Below are positions 1-7,294 of a stretch of DNA of 9,632 bases, in pieces (the stretch's first letter is position 1; every line of letters begins with the position of its first letter). The DNA is from Flavobacteriaceae bacterium. GTDB taxonomy: Bacteria > Bacteroidota > Bacteroidia > Flavobacteriales > Flavobacteriaceae. The stretch lies in the NCBI GenBank assembly GCA_030590765.1, contig JAUVCP010000056.1, forward strand, positions 1-9,632. The letters are read 5' to 3'. The notes under the pieces are model-generated. The model saw nothing but the letters and a program-made list of their open reading frames with translations, searched no databases and had not been told where the DNA came from. A program made the position numbers and the translations under genes.

Positions 1-483
1 CCAGAAGCTCAGGTAGACCGTTTTATGTTGAAAACAGTGATTGATTATCCAAAAATGGATGACGAACAAATGATCATGCGTCATAATTTAAATGGAAGTT
101 TTGGAAAAGTAAACGAAGTAGTTTCGGTAGAAAAAATCCTACAGGCACGAGAGGCAGTGAAAGAAGTTTATATGGATGAAAAGATTGAAAAATATATTTT
201 AAATATTGTTTTTGCAACTCGTTTTCCTGAAGATTACCGTTTGCCAGAACTGAAACCACTGATCAGTTTTGGAGCTTCACCAAGGGGAAGTATCAATTTG
301 GCAATGGCATCCAAATGTTATGCTTTTATCAAACACAGAGGGTATGTTATTCCGGAAGATGTAAGAGCGGTTGTGCATGATGTATTGAGACATAGAATTG
401 GTGTTACTTACGAGGCAGAAGCTGAAAATATTACTTCAGAAGATATGATCAATAAAATTGTTAATGAGGTAGAAGTACCTTAG
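1..483 (+). CDS. moxR: MoxR-family AAA+ ATPase, C-terminal part (5' end outside window)
   Basis: The frame is open from the first base and ends at TAG 481-483, giving the last 160 residues; the P-loop, Walker B and the true start lie to the left of the window. The first residues, PEAQVDRFM, are the MoxR motif with the conserved arginine before the lid. GASPRGS (about residues 91-97 of the visible part) is the sensor-2 motif, with its arginine contacting nucleotide in this family. The rest is the helical AAA lid, with a conserved block of the type YVIPEDVRAVVHDVLRHRI. MoxR ATPases are cytosolic chaperone-like enzymes that work with vWA-domain proteins, and here the next gene plus batA and batB supply exactly such partners. 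An internal ATG at 25 is not the start, because coding similarity continues upstream of it. The gene is followed by an 88-nt spacer and then the DUF58 gene on the same strand. Confidence 0.95.
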   Translation, partial: PEAQVDRFMLKTVIDYPKMDDEQMIMRHNLNGSFGKVNEVVSVEKILQAREAVKEVYMDEKIEKYILNIVFATRFPEDYRLPELKPLISFGASPRGSINLAMASKCYAFIKHRGYVIPEDVRAVVHDVLRHRIGVTYEAEAENITSEDMINKIVNEVEVP

Positions 484-571
484 AAAAGCATGCAGCATTC
501 AGTAGCAGTAAACAGCTTTTATTTCTAGTTTGTCCTGCTAATTGCAACTGCCAGCTGAAAACTAAAGAGAG

Positions 572-1438
572 TTGGATACCAAAGAATTACTTAAAAAAGT
601 TCGTAAAATAGAGATCAAAACAAGGCGCTTGTCTGATCATATTTTCTCAGGTGAATATCACAGTTCATTTAAAGGACGTGGTATGACTTTTTCTGAAGTT
701 CGTCAGTATCAGTTTGGAGATGATATTCGGTCTATTGACTGGAATGTGACGGCAAGGTATAATGAGCCGTATATAAAGGTTTTTGAAGAAGAACGTGAAT
801 TGACCATGATGTTGATGGTAGATGTTAGTGCTTCAGAATCATTTGGAACCATTCAGCAATTCAAAAGAGATCTGATTACAGAAATTAGTGCAACGCTTGC
901 ATTTTCCGCAATTCAGAATAATGATAAAGTGGGATTATTGTTGTTTTCTGATGAAATAGAGCTGTTTATTCCACCAAAAAAGGGGAAAACACATGTTTTG
1001 AGAATCATTAGAGAATTGATTGAGTTTCATCCTCAAAGTAAAAGAACAAATATTACCCATGCGTTACGTTATTTATCGAATGTAATGAAAAAGAAAGTGA
1101 TTCTTTTTATTCTTTCTGATTTTATGGATGATGATTATGACAATGCTTTGAAGATTATTGGAAAGAAACATGATGTAACCGGTATAAGAGTTTTTGATAA
1201 ATATGAAAAAGAAATGCCTAAATTAGGAATGGTATGTATGCAGGATGCTGAAAGTGGTAAAATCAAATTGGTAAACACAAACTCCAAGGCAGTTAGAACA
1301 GGGTATAAGGCTCATTATTTAAAAATGGTTGATTACTTTGAGAATTCCTTTAAAAAAAGTGGATCGGGTACAATAAGTACTCGAATTGATGAGGGTTATG
1401 TTAAAAAATTACTGGGGTATTTTAAACGTAGAAATTAA
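572..1438 (+). CDS. DUF58 / vWA-domain cytoplasmic protein of the MoxR operon, TTG start
   Basis: A 288-residue protein of the DUF58 family, whose gene almost always follows moxR. The DUF58 signature lies at residues 36-70: GRGMTFSEVRQYQFGDD followed by RSIDWNVTARYNEPYIK. A vWA-like domain follows with a MIDAS-type DVSAS (D84, S86, S88), a candidate third-loop threonine T159 in KRTNITHAL, and D183 in LSD. There is no signal peptide and no membrane helix, so it is probably a cytosolic adaptor between MoxR and the membrane proteins; that role is inference. The start is TTG at 572: the N-terminal block MDTKELLKKVRKIEIKTRRL matches the usual family N-terminus as I know it, no in-frame ATG occurs until residue 38, and that one falls inside the signature. 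Its stop TAA shares one base with the ATG of the next gene (TAATG), which suggests translational coupling. Confidence 0.93.
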   Translation: MDTKELLKKVRKIEIKTRRLSDHIFSGEYHSSFKGRGMTFSEVRQYQFGDDIRSIDWNVTARYNEPYIKVFEEERELTMMLMVDVSASESFGTIQQFKRDLITEISATLAFSAIQNNDKVGLLLFSDEIELFIPPKKGKTHVLRIIRELIEFHPQSKRTNITHALRYLSNVMKKKVILFILSDFMDDDYDNALKIIGKKHDVTGIRVFDKYEKEMPKLGMVCMQDAESGKIKLVNTNSKAVRTGYKAHYLKMVDYFENSFKKSGSGTISTRIDEGYVKKLLGYFKRRN

Positions 1439-2472
1439 TGCCTTTAGTGTATAAATTAAATATGAGAATGAATATTATTTCTTCTGTGAAATATATAATA
1501 AACAGAGTAAATAAATTGTTTGGAATTAGCAGATCAAAGTCTGTTTTTCAAATGAATTTATCTATTGCATTTTTATTGATAGGTTTTGCTGGATTTTCTC
1601 AGGTAACCACAAAAATTGACACTACAAAAATCAGGATAGGAGAGCAGATTCATTACAATATAATAGTTAATGAAACAGAAGGTGTTTTATTTTCAAAATT
1701 CCTGACAGACAGCCTAAAAAAGATTGAAGTTGTAGAATCTAAAATTGATTCACTTAAAAACAGTTTGGTAAAAAAATATGCTCTCACCAGTTTTGACAGT
1801 GGAAGATGGGTGTTACCACCCCAAAAGGTAATTGTAAAGAACAAGTCTTTTTTAACTGATTCAGTTATTATTGATGTAGCAACAATTGCTGTTGATACGA
1901 TCAAACAGCCAATGTATCACATAAAAAATATTAGAAATGAGCCTTATACTTTTGCAGATTATAAAAACTACATATGGGGATTGTTGGCACTACTGTTATT
2001 GATTGCAATGATCTTGTATTTTGTATTGAGAAAGAAACCTACTGAAGAGGAAATTATTGCTAAAATCCCACCGTTTGATCTTGCAAAACAAAGATTGAAA
2101 GCCTTGGATGATAAAAAGCTGATCAAACATAACAGGATCAAACCTTATTATGTTGAACTTACAGATATTGTAAGAACTTTTATAGAAAGAGAAATGAATA
2201 TTCCAGCTTTAGAATCTACAACAGATGAATTGATGGAGATGATAACAGACTTTAATGAAAGTAGTAAATTGAACATTCCAAAGGAAACAATTGTTAAACT
2301 GAAACAATTGTTAAAGGAGGCAGATCTTGTGAAATTTGCGAAATCAAAACCATTATTGAATGAGATAGAATTGCATAGAAATTATGCCGAGAATATTATT
2401 GACAAATTCCATCCTGATCCTGTGGAGGAACAGAAGGAAGAAATAAAACAGGGAGATCATGTTGGGGAGTAA
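1438..2472 (+). CDS. Small BatD-like membrane protein (one beta domain, one TM helix, cytosolic helical domain)
   Basis: A 344-residue protein commonly found between the DUF58 gene and batA in flavobacteria, often annotated only as hypothetical. A hydrophobic export signal ending in GFSQ lies at residues 39-55, then a probable beta-sandwich (56-155) that opens like each BatD repeat (TKIRIGEQIHYNI), a membrane helix at about 179-197, and a Lys-rich cytosolic helical domain (212-323). That domain parallels the BatD C-terminus: YYVELTDIVRTFIEREMN here against FYIALEKALHNYLKAKLH there. The start is uncertain. ATG 1438 overlaps the upstream stop but places 38 residues before the signal peptide; ATG 1552 would begin exactly at MNLSIAFLLIG. 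ATGs at 1462 and 1468 are intermediate options. The 3' end overlaps batA by 14 nt. Function is unknown; a membrane partner of BatA/BatB is inferred from context. Confidence 0.85.
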   Translation: MPLVYKLNMRMNIISSVKYIINRVNKLFGISRSKSVFQMNLSIAFLLIGFAGFSQVTTKIDTTKIRIGEQIHYNIIVNETEGVLFSKFLTDSLKKIEVVESKIDSLKNSLVKKYALTSFDSGRWVLPPQKVIVKNKSFLTDSVIIDVATIAVDTIKQPMYHIKNIRNEPYTFADYKNYIWGLLALLLLIAMILYFVLRKKPTEEEIIAKIPPFDLAKQRLKALDDKKLIKHNRIKPYYVELTDIVRTFIEREMNIPALESTTDELMEMITDFNESSKLNIPKETIVKLKQLLKEADLVKFAKSKPLLNEIELHRNYAENIIDKFHPDPVEEQKEEIKQGDHVGE

Positions 2473-3460
2473 TTTAGAATTTTTAGATCCAGGATTTTTA
2501 TGGCTGTTGCTGTTGATACCAATATTAGCAGTATGGCATTATTTTATCAAAAACAGAGATAATGCTAACTTAAAAATAGCAAGTACACAGGGTTTTAAAG
2601 ATGGTAATATATTGGCAAAATTAAAGCCAATACTTTATCTGTTAAGATTATTAGCAATATCAGCTTTGATCATTGCCCTGGCCAGGCCAAGAAATGTTGA
2701 AGTCAACAAAAAAACAAAAACAACGCGAGGTATAGATATTGTAATGGCCATTGATGTATCTGCAAGTATGCTGGCAAAAGATTTAAAGCCCAATCGTTTG
2801 GAGGCGTTGAAAGACGTGGCAATAAAATTTGTAAGTCAGCGTCCAAATGACCGGATTGGTATAGTAGTTTATGCAGGAGAGAGTTTTACACAAACCCCTA
2901 TTACAAGTGATAAAGCTATTGTGAAAAATACGATAAGAAAGATCAAATGGGGGCAGATCAATGATGGTACTGCTATTGGAATGGGATTGGGGTCAGCAGT
3001 AAATAGACTAAAAGATAGCAAAGCGAAAAGTAAAGTGATCATTTTACTGACAGATGGAGTTAACAATACTGGTTTTGTAGATCCAAAAACAGCAACAGAG
3101 CTGGCAAAAGAATTGAATATTAAAGTTTATACGATAGGTTTAGGAACTAATGGAACAGCATTATTTCCGGTAGCAAAAGATTTGTACGGAAAGCTTATTT
3201 TTAGAAATGCGCCTGTTGAAATTGATGAAGTCTTGTTAAAGTATATCGCAATAGAAACAGGAGGAAAATATTTTAGAGCAACGGGAAATAGAAAATTAGA
3301 AGCTATTTATGATGAGATAAATAAGCTGGAAAAAACAAAAATAGAAGAGTTTAAATATTATAATTACGAAGAAAAATATAGATCTTTAGTTATTTTAGCC
3401 GGTATTTTGATCTTGATTGAAATGCTGTTAAAGTTTACGGTTTATAGAAGCTTTATATAG
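2459..3460 (+). CDS. batA: BatA: membrane-anchored vWA-domain protein
   Basis: A 333-residue protein with the standard BatA/BatB layout: TM helix 1 at about residues 12-29, TM helix 2 at about 57-76, a vWA domain at about 91-290 and a C-terminal TM helix at 309-326. The metal-ion-dependent adhesion site is complete: DVSAS (D99, S101, S103), T171 in DGTAIGMGLGSA, and D199 in LLTDGVNN, so metal-dependent ligand binding is expected. The block SKVIILLTDGVNNTGFVDP is typical of BatA. The ATG at 2459 lies inside the end of the upstream gene (14-nt overlap) with a purine-rich GGGAGA just before it, which supports coupled translation. Whether the vWA domain faces the periplasm or the cytosol cannot be proved from the sequence; helix order suggests it is on the opposite side of the membrane from the Lys-rich loop at 31-56, that is, periplasmic. 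Confidence 0.95.
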   Translation: MLGSNLEFLDPGFLWLLLLIPILAVWHYFIKNRDNANLKIASTQGFKDGNILAKLKPILYLLRLLAISALIIALARPRNVEVNKKTKTTRGIDIVMAIDVSASMLAKDLKPNRLEALKDVAIKFVSQRPNDRIGIVVYAGESFTQTPITSDKAIVKNTIRKIKWGQINDGTAIGMGLGSAVNRLKDSKAKSKVIILLTDGVNNTGFVDPKTATELAKELNIKVYTIGLGTNGTALFPVAKDLYGKLIFRNAPVEIDEVLLKYIAIETGGKYFRATGNRKLEAIYDEINKLEKTKIEEFKYYNYEEKYRSLVILAGILILIEMLLKFTVYRSFI

Positions 3461-3592
3461 TTGTTGATAGGTTTATATTAGAAGAGAATTATTTAAAAAA
3501 TGAGAAAAAGATTTCAAAAATAACAAATAGGTTGAATCCATTAAGAAAATCACAAATTAACGGATAAACAGAAAAACGAATAAACATTTATA

Positions 3593-4627
3593 ATGTATCA
3601 ATTAGAAGAACCAAAATATTTTTACTTGTTTGCATTCATTGCAATATTACTTGTGATGTATTTTGCTGTTTCTGTATGGAAGAGAAAAAAGCAGAAAGAA
3701 TTTGCCGATCTGAACTTGCTTAAAAAATTAAGTCCGGGAAAATCAAAATTTAAACCTGCATTAAAAATAACTATTGTAGCCTTAGGTTTATCATTTTTAA
3801 TATTTGCATTGATCAATCCTAAAATGGGAACTCAATTAAAAACCATTAAGCGACAAGGAGTAGATATAGTTTTTGCTTTAGATGTTTCTAAAAGTATGCT
3901 GGCTGAAGATATTGCACCTAACCGATTAGAAAAAGCAAAACAGATCATTTCTAAAACCATTGATAAGCTTGGAAGTGATCGTGTAGGAATTATTATCTAT
4001 GCAGGAAGTGCATATCCACTGTTGCCTATTACAACTGATCATAGTGCTGCAAAAATGTTTTTGCAAAATGCAGGTCCTAATATGGTTTCTTCGCAAGGAA
4101 CAGCAATAAATGAAGCATTGAAATTAGCAAAGACCTTTTTTGATGATGATACGCAAACCAACAGGTTTTTGTTTATTATTTCTGATGGAGAAGATCACGA
4201 AGAAAACTCCGGTAAAATTGCTAAAGATATTCTAAATGAAGGAATTAGAACTTTTACAATTGGAGTGGGGTCTAATAAAGGAGTGCCTATTCCAATCAAA
4301 AGAAAGGGTAAATTCATAGGCTATAAAAAAGACAATAAAGAGGAAGTTGTTATAACAAAACTTCATGTAGAAACGTTAAAAGAAATAGCTAAAAATGGTA
4401 AAGGGAAGTATTTATTGGGAAATAACACCACAAAATCTATTGAATATATAGAAGATCTTTTACTAAAAGCAGATAAAAAGGAATTTGAAACTAAGCAATT
4501 TTCTGATTATAAAGATCAGTTTCAATGGTTTTTAGGGCTAGGATTACTGTTTTTAGTGTTAGATGTATTTTTATTGAACAAAAAAACGAAATGGGTTCAA
4601 AAAATGAATTTGTTTAATGAGAAATAG
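3593..4627 (+). CDS. batB: BatB: membrane-anchored vWA-domain protein
   Basis: A 344-residue paralogue of BatA with the same topology: TM helices at about residues 9-27 and 55-75, a vWA domain at about 89-290 and a C-terminal TM helix at 311-328. The MIDAS is intact: DVSKS (D97, S99, S101), T170 in SSQGTAINEAL, and D198 in FIISDGEDHEE. The acidic GEDHEE after the last MIDAS aspartate and the PIPIKRKGKFIGY insert separate it from BatA and are typical of BatB. ATG 3593 places the first membrane helix directly at the N-terminus, as in the family. A 132-nt AT-rich spacer precedes it, the longest within the operon; I find no clear Bacteroidota promoter (TTG ... TAnnTTTG) in it. batC follows after 5 nt. 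BatA and BatB are expected to act together as receptors for MoxR-dependent remodelling; this is inference from the family. Confidence 0.95.
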   Translation: MYQLEEPKYFYLFAFIAILLVMYFAVSVWKRKKQKEFADLNLLKKLSPGKSKFKPALKITIVALGLSFLIFALINPKMGTQLKTIKRQGVDIVFALDVSKSMLAEDIAPNRLEKAKQIISKTIDKLGSDRVGIIIYAGSAYPLLPITTDHSAAKMFLQNAGPNMVSSQGTAINEALKLAKTFFDDDTQTNRFLFIISDGEDHEENSGKIAKDILNEGIRTFTIGVGSNKGVPIPIKRKGKFIGYKKDNKEEVVITKLHVETLKEIAKNGKGKYLLGNNTTKSIEYIEDLLLKADKKEFETKQFSDYKDQFQWFLGLGLLFLVLDVFLLNKKTKWVQKMNLFNEK

Positions 4628-4632
4628 ATAAA

Positions 4633-5436
4633 ATGAAACATTTATTTTATATCATATTGATTTTACCAATGCTCCTGTATTCCCAAAAGAAAACAGAGGA
4701 GGAGGTAAAGGTGAAGTTAGAGGATAAACAAATTTTGAGAAAAGGAAATGATTTGTTTAAAGAGCGTAAATATGTAGATGCCGAAGTTAAGTACAAAAAA
4801 GCCTTAAAACAAAACCCAAATTATGAAAAGGCAGTATATAATTTAGGGAACTCTGTTTACGAACAAAATAGATTTAAAGAAGCATTACCGTACTATGAAT
4901 TTGTTTCTAAATCGACAAAAGATAAAAAAACAAAACTCGAAACTTTTCATAATATTGGCAATACAACAATGAAGTTGAAACAATATGATAAAGCAGTTGC
5001 CGCGTATAAGAATTCACTTCGATTGAATTCGAAAGATGATGAAACAAGATATAATTTAGCATTAGCTCAAAAATTATTAAAAGATCAACAACAACAAAAC
5101 TCGGAGAACAAGGATAAGGATAAAGATAAAGATAACAAAGATCAGGATCAAAATAAAGATAACAAAGATCAGGATCAAAAGAAGGATCAGGGAGACGATA
5201 AGGAAAAGGACAAAGATCAAGATAAAGGAGATGATGATAAAGACAAAAAGGATCAGGACAAGGGTAAAAATGAACAAAAAGATAAACAACCTCAAAAACC
5301 TAAACCAGATCAATTAAGTCAACAGCAAATGCAACAACTTTTGGAAGCAATGAATAATGAGGAAAAAAAGACACAGAAAAAAGTAAATGCACAAAAAGCA
5401 AGAGGTAAAAAAACAAAGAATGAAAAGGACTGGTAG
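4633..5436 (+). CDS. batC: BatC: exported TPR protein with a Lys/Asp/Gln-rich tail
   Basis: A 267-residue protein. Residues 1-18 form a signal peptide ending in LLYSQ. Three TPR units follow at about 34-67 (ILRKGNDLFKERKYVDAEVK...), 68-101 and 102-135 (FHNIGNTTMKLKQYDKAVAAYK...). Residues 151-222 are an extremely polar low-complexity stretch of Asp, Lys, Gln and Asn with a few Glu and Gly, certainly disordered, followed by a short helix, LSQQQMQQLLEAMNNEEKKT (229-248), which is the part of the tail usually conserved in BatC. TPRs bind peptides or proteins, so it is probably a periplasmic scaffold for BatA, BatB and BatD. It starts 5 nt after batB and ends 42 nt before batD. The tail carries a perfect 27-bp tandem duplication, listed separately. 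BatC proteins vary strongly in this linker between species, so its length should not be read as damage. Confidence 0.92.
   Translation: MKHLFYIILILPMLLYSQKKTEEEVKVKLEDKQILRKGNDLFKERKYVDAEVKYKKALKQNPNYEKAVYNLGNSVYEQNRFKEALPYYEFVSKSTKDKKTKLETFHNIGNTTMKLKQYDKAVAAYKNSLRLNSKDDETRYNLALAQKLLKDQQQQNSENKDKDKDKDNKDQDQNKDNKDQDQKKDQGDDKEKDKDQDKGDDDKDKKDQDKGKNEQKDKQPQKPKPDQLSQQQMQQLLEAMNNEEKKTQKKVNAQKARGKKTKNEKDW
5127..5180 (+). repeat. Perfect 27-bp direct tandem repeat (2 copies) inside batC
   Basis: Bases 5127-5153 are repeated without a mismatch at 5154-5180. Because 27 is a multiple of three the reading frame is kept, and the repeat encodes KDNKDQDQN then KDNKDQDQK (residues 166-183). It lies in a wider GATAAA/GATCAG-rich stretch (about 5103-5290) made of degenerate Lys-Asp and Asp-Gln codon pairs. 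The exactness at the DNA level points to a recent slippage duplication rather than old divergence. It would allow length variation of the BatC linker without frameshift. Confidence 0.95.
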
Positions 5437-5478
5437 AATTTATTAAATAATAAATTATTGATTGACAGTATATTTGAA

Positions 5479-7242
5479 ATGAAAGAAAAATATATTTACA
5501 TATTATTTTTACTATTTGGAATCCAAACAGGGTTTGCTCAGGTAACATTTAAAACTTCTGTTAGCAAAACAGAACTGGGTTTAAATGAACGTTTGAGAAT
5601 TGAATTCTCTATTGATAAACAGGGGGCAGATGATTTTACTCCTCCGTATTTTAATAGCTTTAAAGTCTTGTCTGGTCCAAGTCAGTTTAGTAGTTTTTCT
5701 GCTGTAAATGGAAAAACATCTTATAAATTAACTTATACATATATAATTCAACCTATTGTCAAAGGCACTTTTACGATACCTTCGGCTAGTATTACTTATA
5801 AAGGAGAAACCATAAAGTCAAATACGGTAAGGATAAAAGTAACTGATGCTATTGATATACCTGAAGATCCTAATGATCCTCGTTATGTTGCGTCAGAAAA
5901 CATTCATTTGGTTGCCGAAGTTTCCAAAACAAATCCCTTTGTTGGAGAAAGTATATCTGTTGTTTATAAACTATTTGTCAATACGGGTAAGGTTAATGTA
6001 AAAAACACAAGAGAAGTTTCAGCACCATCTTTTGGTGGATTTTGGAATCAAAGTATTAACGTTGAAAAATGGGTTGCCAGAAATGGATCTTATGGAGGTA
6101 AACCTCATCGATATGTGATTGTTAAAAAAACAGTATTGATACCTCATAAAGCAGGAAAACTAATAATTGAACCATTAGAAATGGAGATTTCTGCTGGGAT
6201 TCCAATTGGCAGAAGAGATTTTTTTGGTAATATGTTGATGAATGATGTTAGTTTTACTTTAACTTCCGGTAAAAGAACAATTTCGGTAAAACAATTACCA
6301 ACAGAAGGAAGGCCTTTTAATTTTACAGGAGCAGTTGGTGATTTAGATTTTAGTGTTAAAAGCAGTAAGAAAGATTTAAATGCAAATGAGTCTGCTCAAA
6401 TAAGAGTTGAAATCAGTGGAGAAGGAAATCTAAAACTGATAAAATTACCTGGTATTGAAACACCTAAAGGTCTTGAGGTTTATGAGCCAGAGCACAAAGA
6501 AGAGATCAAAACCACTTTACGGGGTTTAAAGGGTAAGATCTATGATCAATATGCCATTGTTCCTCAATATAGAGGTAAGTTTAAAATTCCAGTAGTTTCA
6601 TTTTCTTATTTTAATCCCAAAGAAAAGAAATATTACACTGTAAATACCCAACCTATTATTTTGAATGCTTTGCAGGGTAAATTACCGGTTGATGATGATG
6701 GAATTACCAGTACAAAAATGAGAGTTGTAGGTAATGAAAATGATATTAGGTATATTCATTTAAAAACTGGCCTTGTTTCTATGGAAGAAACTGAAGATTT
6801 CTTTGGTTCTAACCTATTCTATTTCTTATTGCTGTTACCGTTATTTTCTATTCCTATTGGAATTTATATTGGAAAAAAGAAAAAGGAAAGAGATAGTGAT
6901 ATTATAGGTAATAAACGTAGAAAAGCAGATAGACTGGCACGTAAATATTTATCACGCGCCAAAAAACAATTGGGTAAAAAAGAAGCTTTTTATATTGCAT
7001 TAGAAAAGGCTTTGCACAATTACTTGAAAGCAAAATTACATGTGGAGACCAGTGATATAAGTAAAGAAAGAATAGGTGAGATATTACATGGTAAAAATGT
7101 AGATGACCAAACTATAAAAGAATTTAAAATAGTGCTGGATAATTGTGATTATGCAAGATATGCACCATCAACAGATGTAATGATGAAGCAGGAATATGAA
7201 AAAGCCAAAGAGGTAATTTCAAAAATTGATAAACAGCTTTAA
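5479..7242 (+). CDS. batD: BatD: large periplasmic beta-sandwich protein with one TM helix
   Basis: A 587-residue protein of the BatD / 'oxygen tolerance' family. A signal peptide (MKEKYIYILFLLF...GFAQ, residues 1-21) precedes a long extracytoplasmic region in which three beta domains begin with related strands: SKTELGLNERLRIEF (about 29), SKTNPFVGESISVVY (about 149) and SKKDLNANESAQIRV (about 295). A TM helix lies at about 446-465, followed by GKKKKER (positive inside) and a cytosolic helical domain (about 482-583). I chose ATG 5479: a TTG at 5458 is also in frame, but it would add seven polar residues (MIDSIFE) before a signal peptide that already begins well with MKEKY. The gene lies 42 nt after batC and 52 nt before batE. 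It probably serves as the large envelope subunit binding BatA/BatB and BatC/BatE; the biochemical activity is unknown. Confidence 0.95.
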   Translation: MKEKYIYILFLLFGIQTGFAQVTFKTSVSKTELGLNERLRIEFSIDKQGADDFTPPYFNSFKVLSGPSQFSSFSAVNGKTSYKLTYTYIIQPIVKGTFTIPSASITYKGETIKSNTVRIKVTDAIDIPEDPNDPRYVASENIHLVAEVSKTNPFVGESISVVYKLFVNTGKVNVKNTREVSAPSFGGFWNQSINVEKWVARNGSYGGKPHRYVIVKKTVLIPHKAGKLIIEPLEMEISAGIPIGRRDFFGNMLMNDVSFTLTSGKRTISVKQLPTEGRPFNFTGAVGDLDFSVKSSKKDLNANESAQIRVEISGEGNLKLIKLPGIETPKGLEVYEPEHKEEIKTTLRGLKGKIYDQYAIVPQYRGKFKIPVVSFSYFNPKEKKYYTVNTQPIILNALQGKLPVDDDGITSTKMRVVGNENDIRYIHLKTGLVSMEETEDFFGSNLFYFLLLLPLFSIPIGIYIGKKKKERDSDIIGNKRRKADRLARKYLSRAKKQLGKKEAFYIALEKALHNYLKAKLHVETSDISKERIGEILHGKNVDDQTIKEFKIVLDNCDYARYAPSTDVMMKQEYEKAKEVISKIDKQL

Positions 7243-7294
7243 TTAAGAGAAAAGAGTCAATAAAAAAGAATCAGGAGTTCAAAATAAAGATTAA

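Noticed and set aside
1653..1904. 83-codon open frame on the minus strand within the BatD-like gene
   Set aside because: No family features; the + strand frame continues through with signal peptide, membrane helix and operon overlaps on both sides.
3500..3523. Seven-codon frame (MRKRFQK) in the batA-batB spacer as a leader peptide
   Set aside because: Too short, no ribosome binding site, no attenuator-like hairpins after it.
5077..5313. Long open frame on the minus strand opposite the batC tail
   Set aside because: It is the mirror of the Lys/Asp/Gln codon repeat (GAT, AAA, CAG read backwards give Ile, Phe, Leu); the product is a featureless Ile/Leu/Phe string, and the + strand frame has a clear TPR protein.
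5458..5478. TTG at 5458 as the start of batD
   Set aside because: It would put seven residues with two acidic ones ahead of a signal peptide; the ATG at 5479 gives a normal Lys-containing n-region directly before the hydrophobic core.
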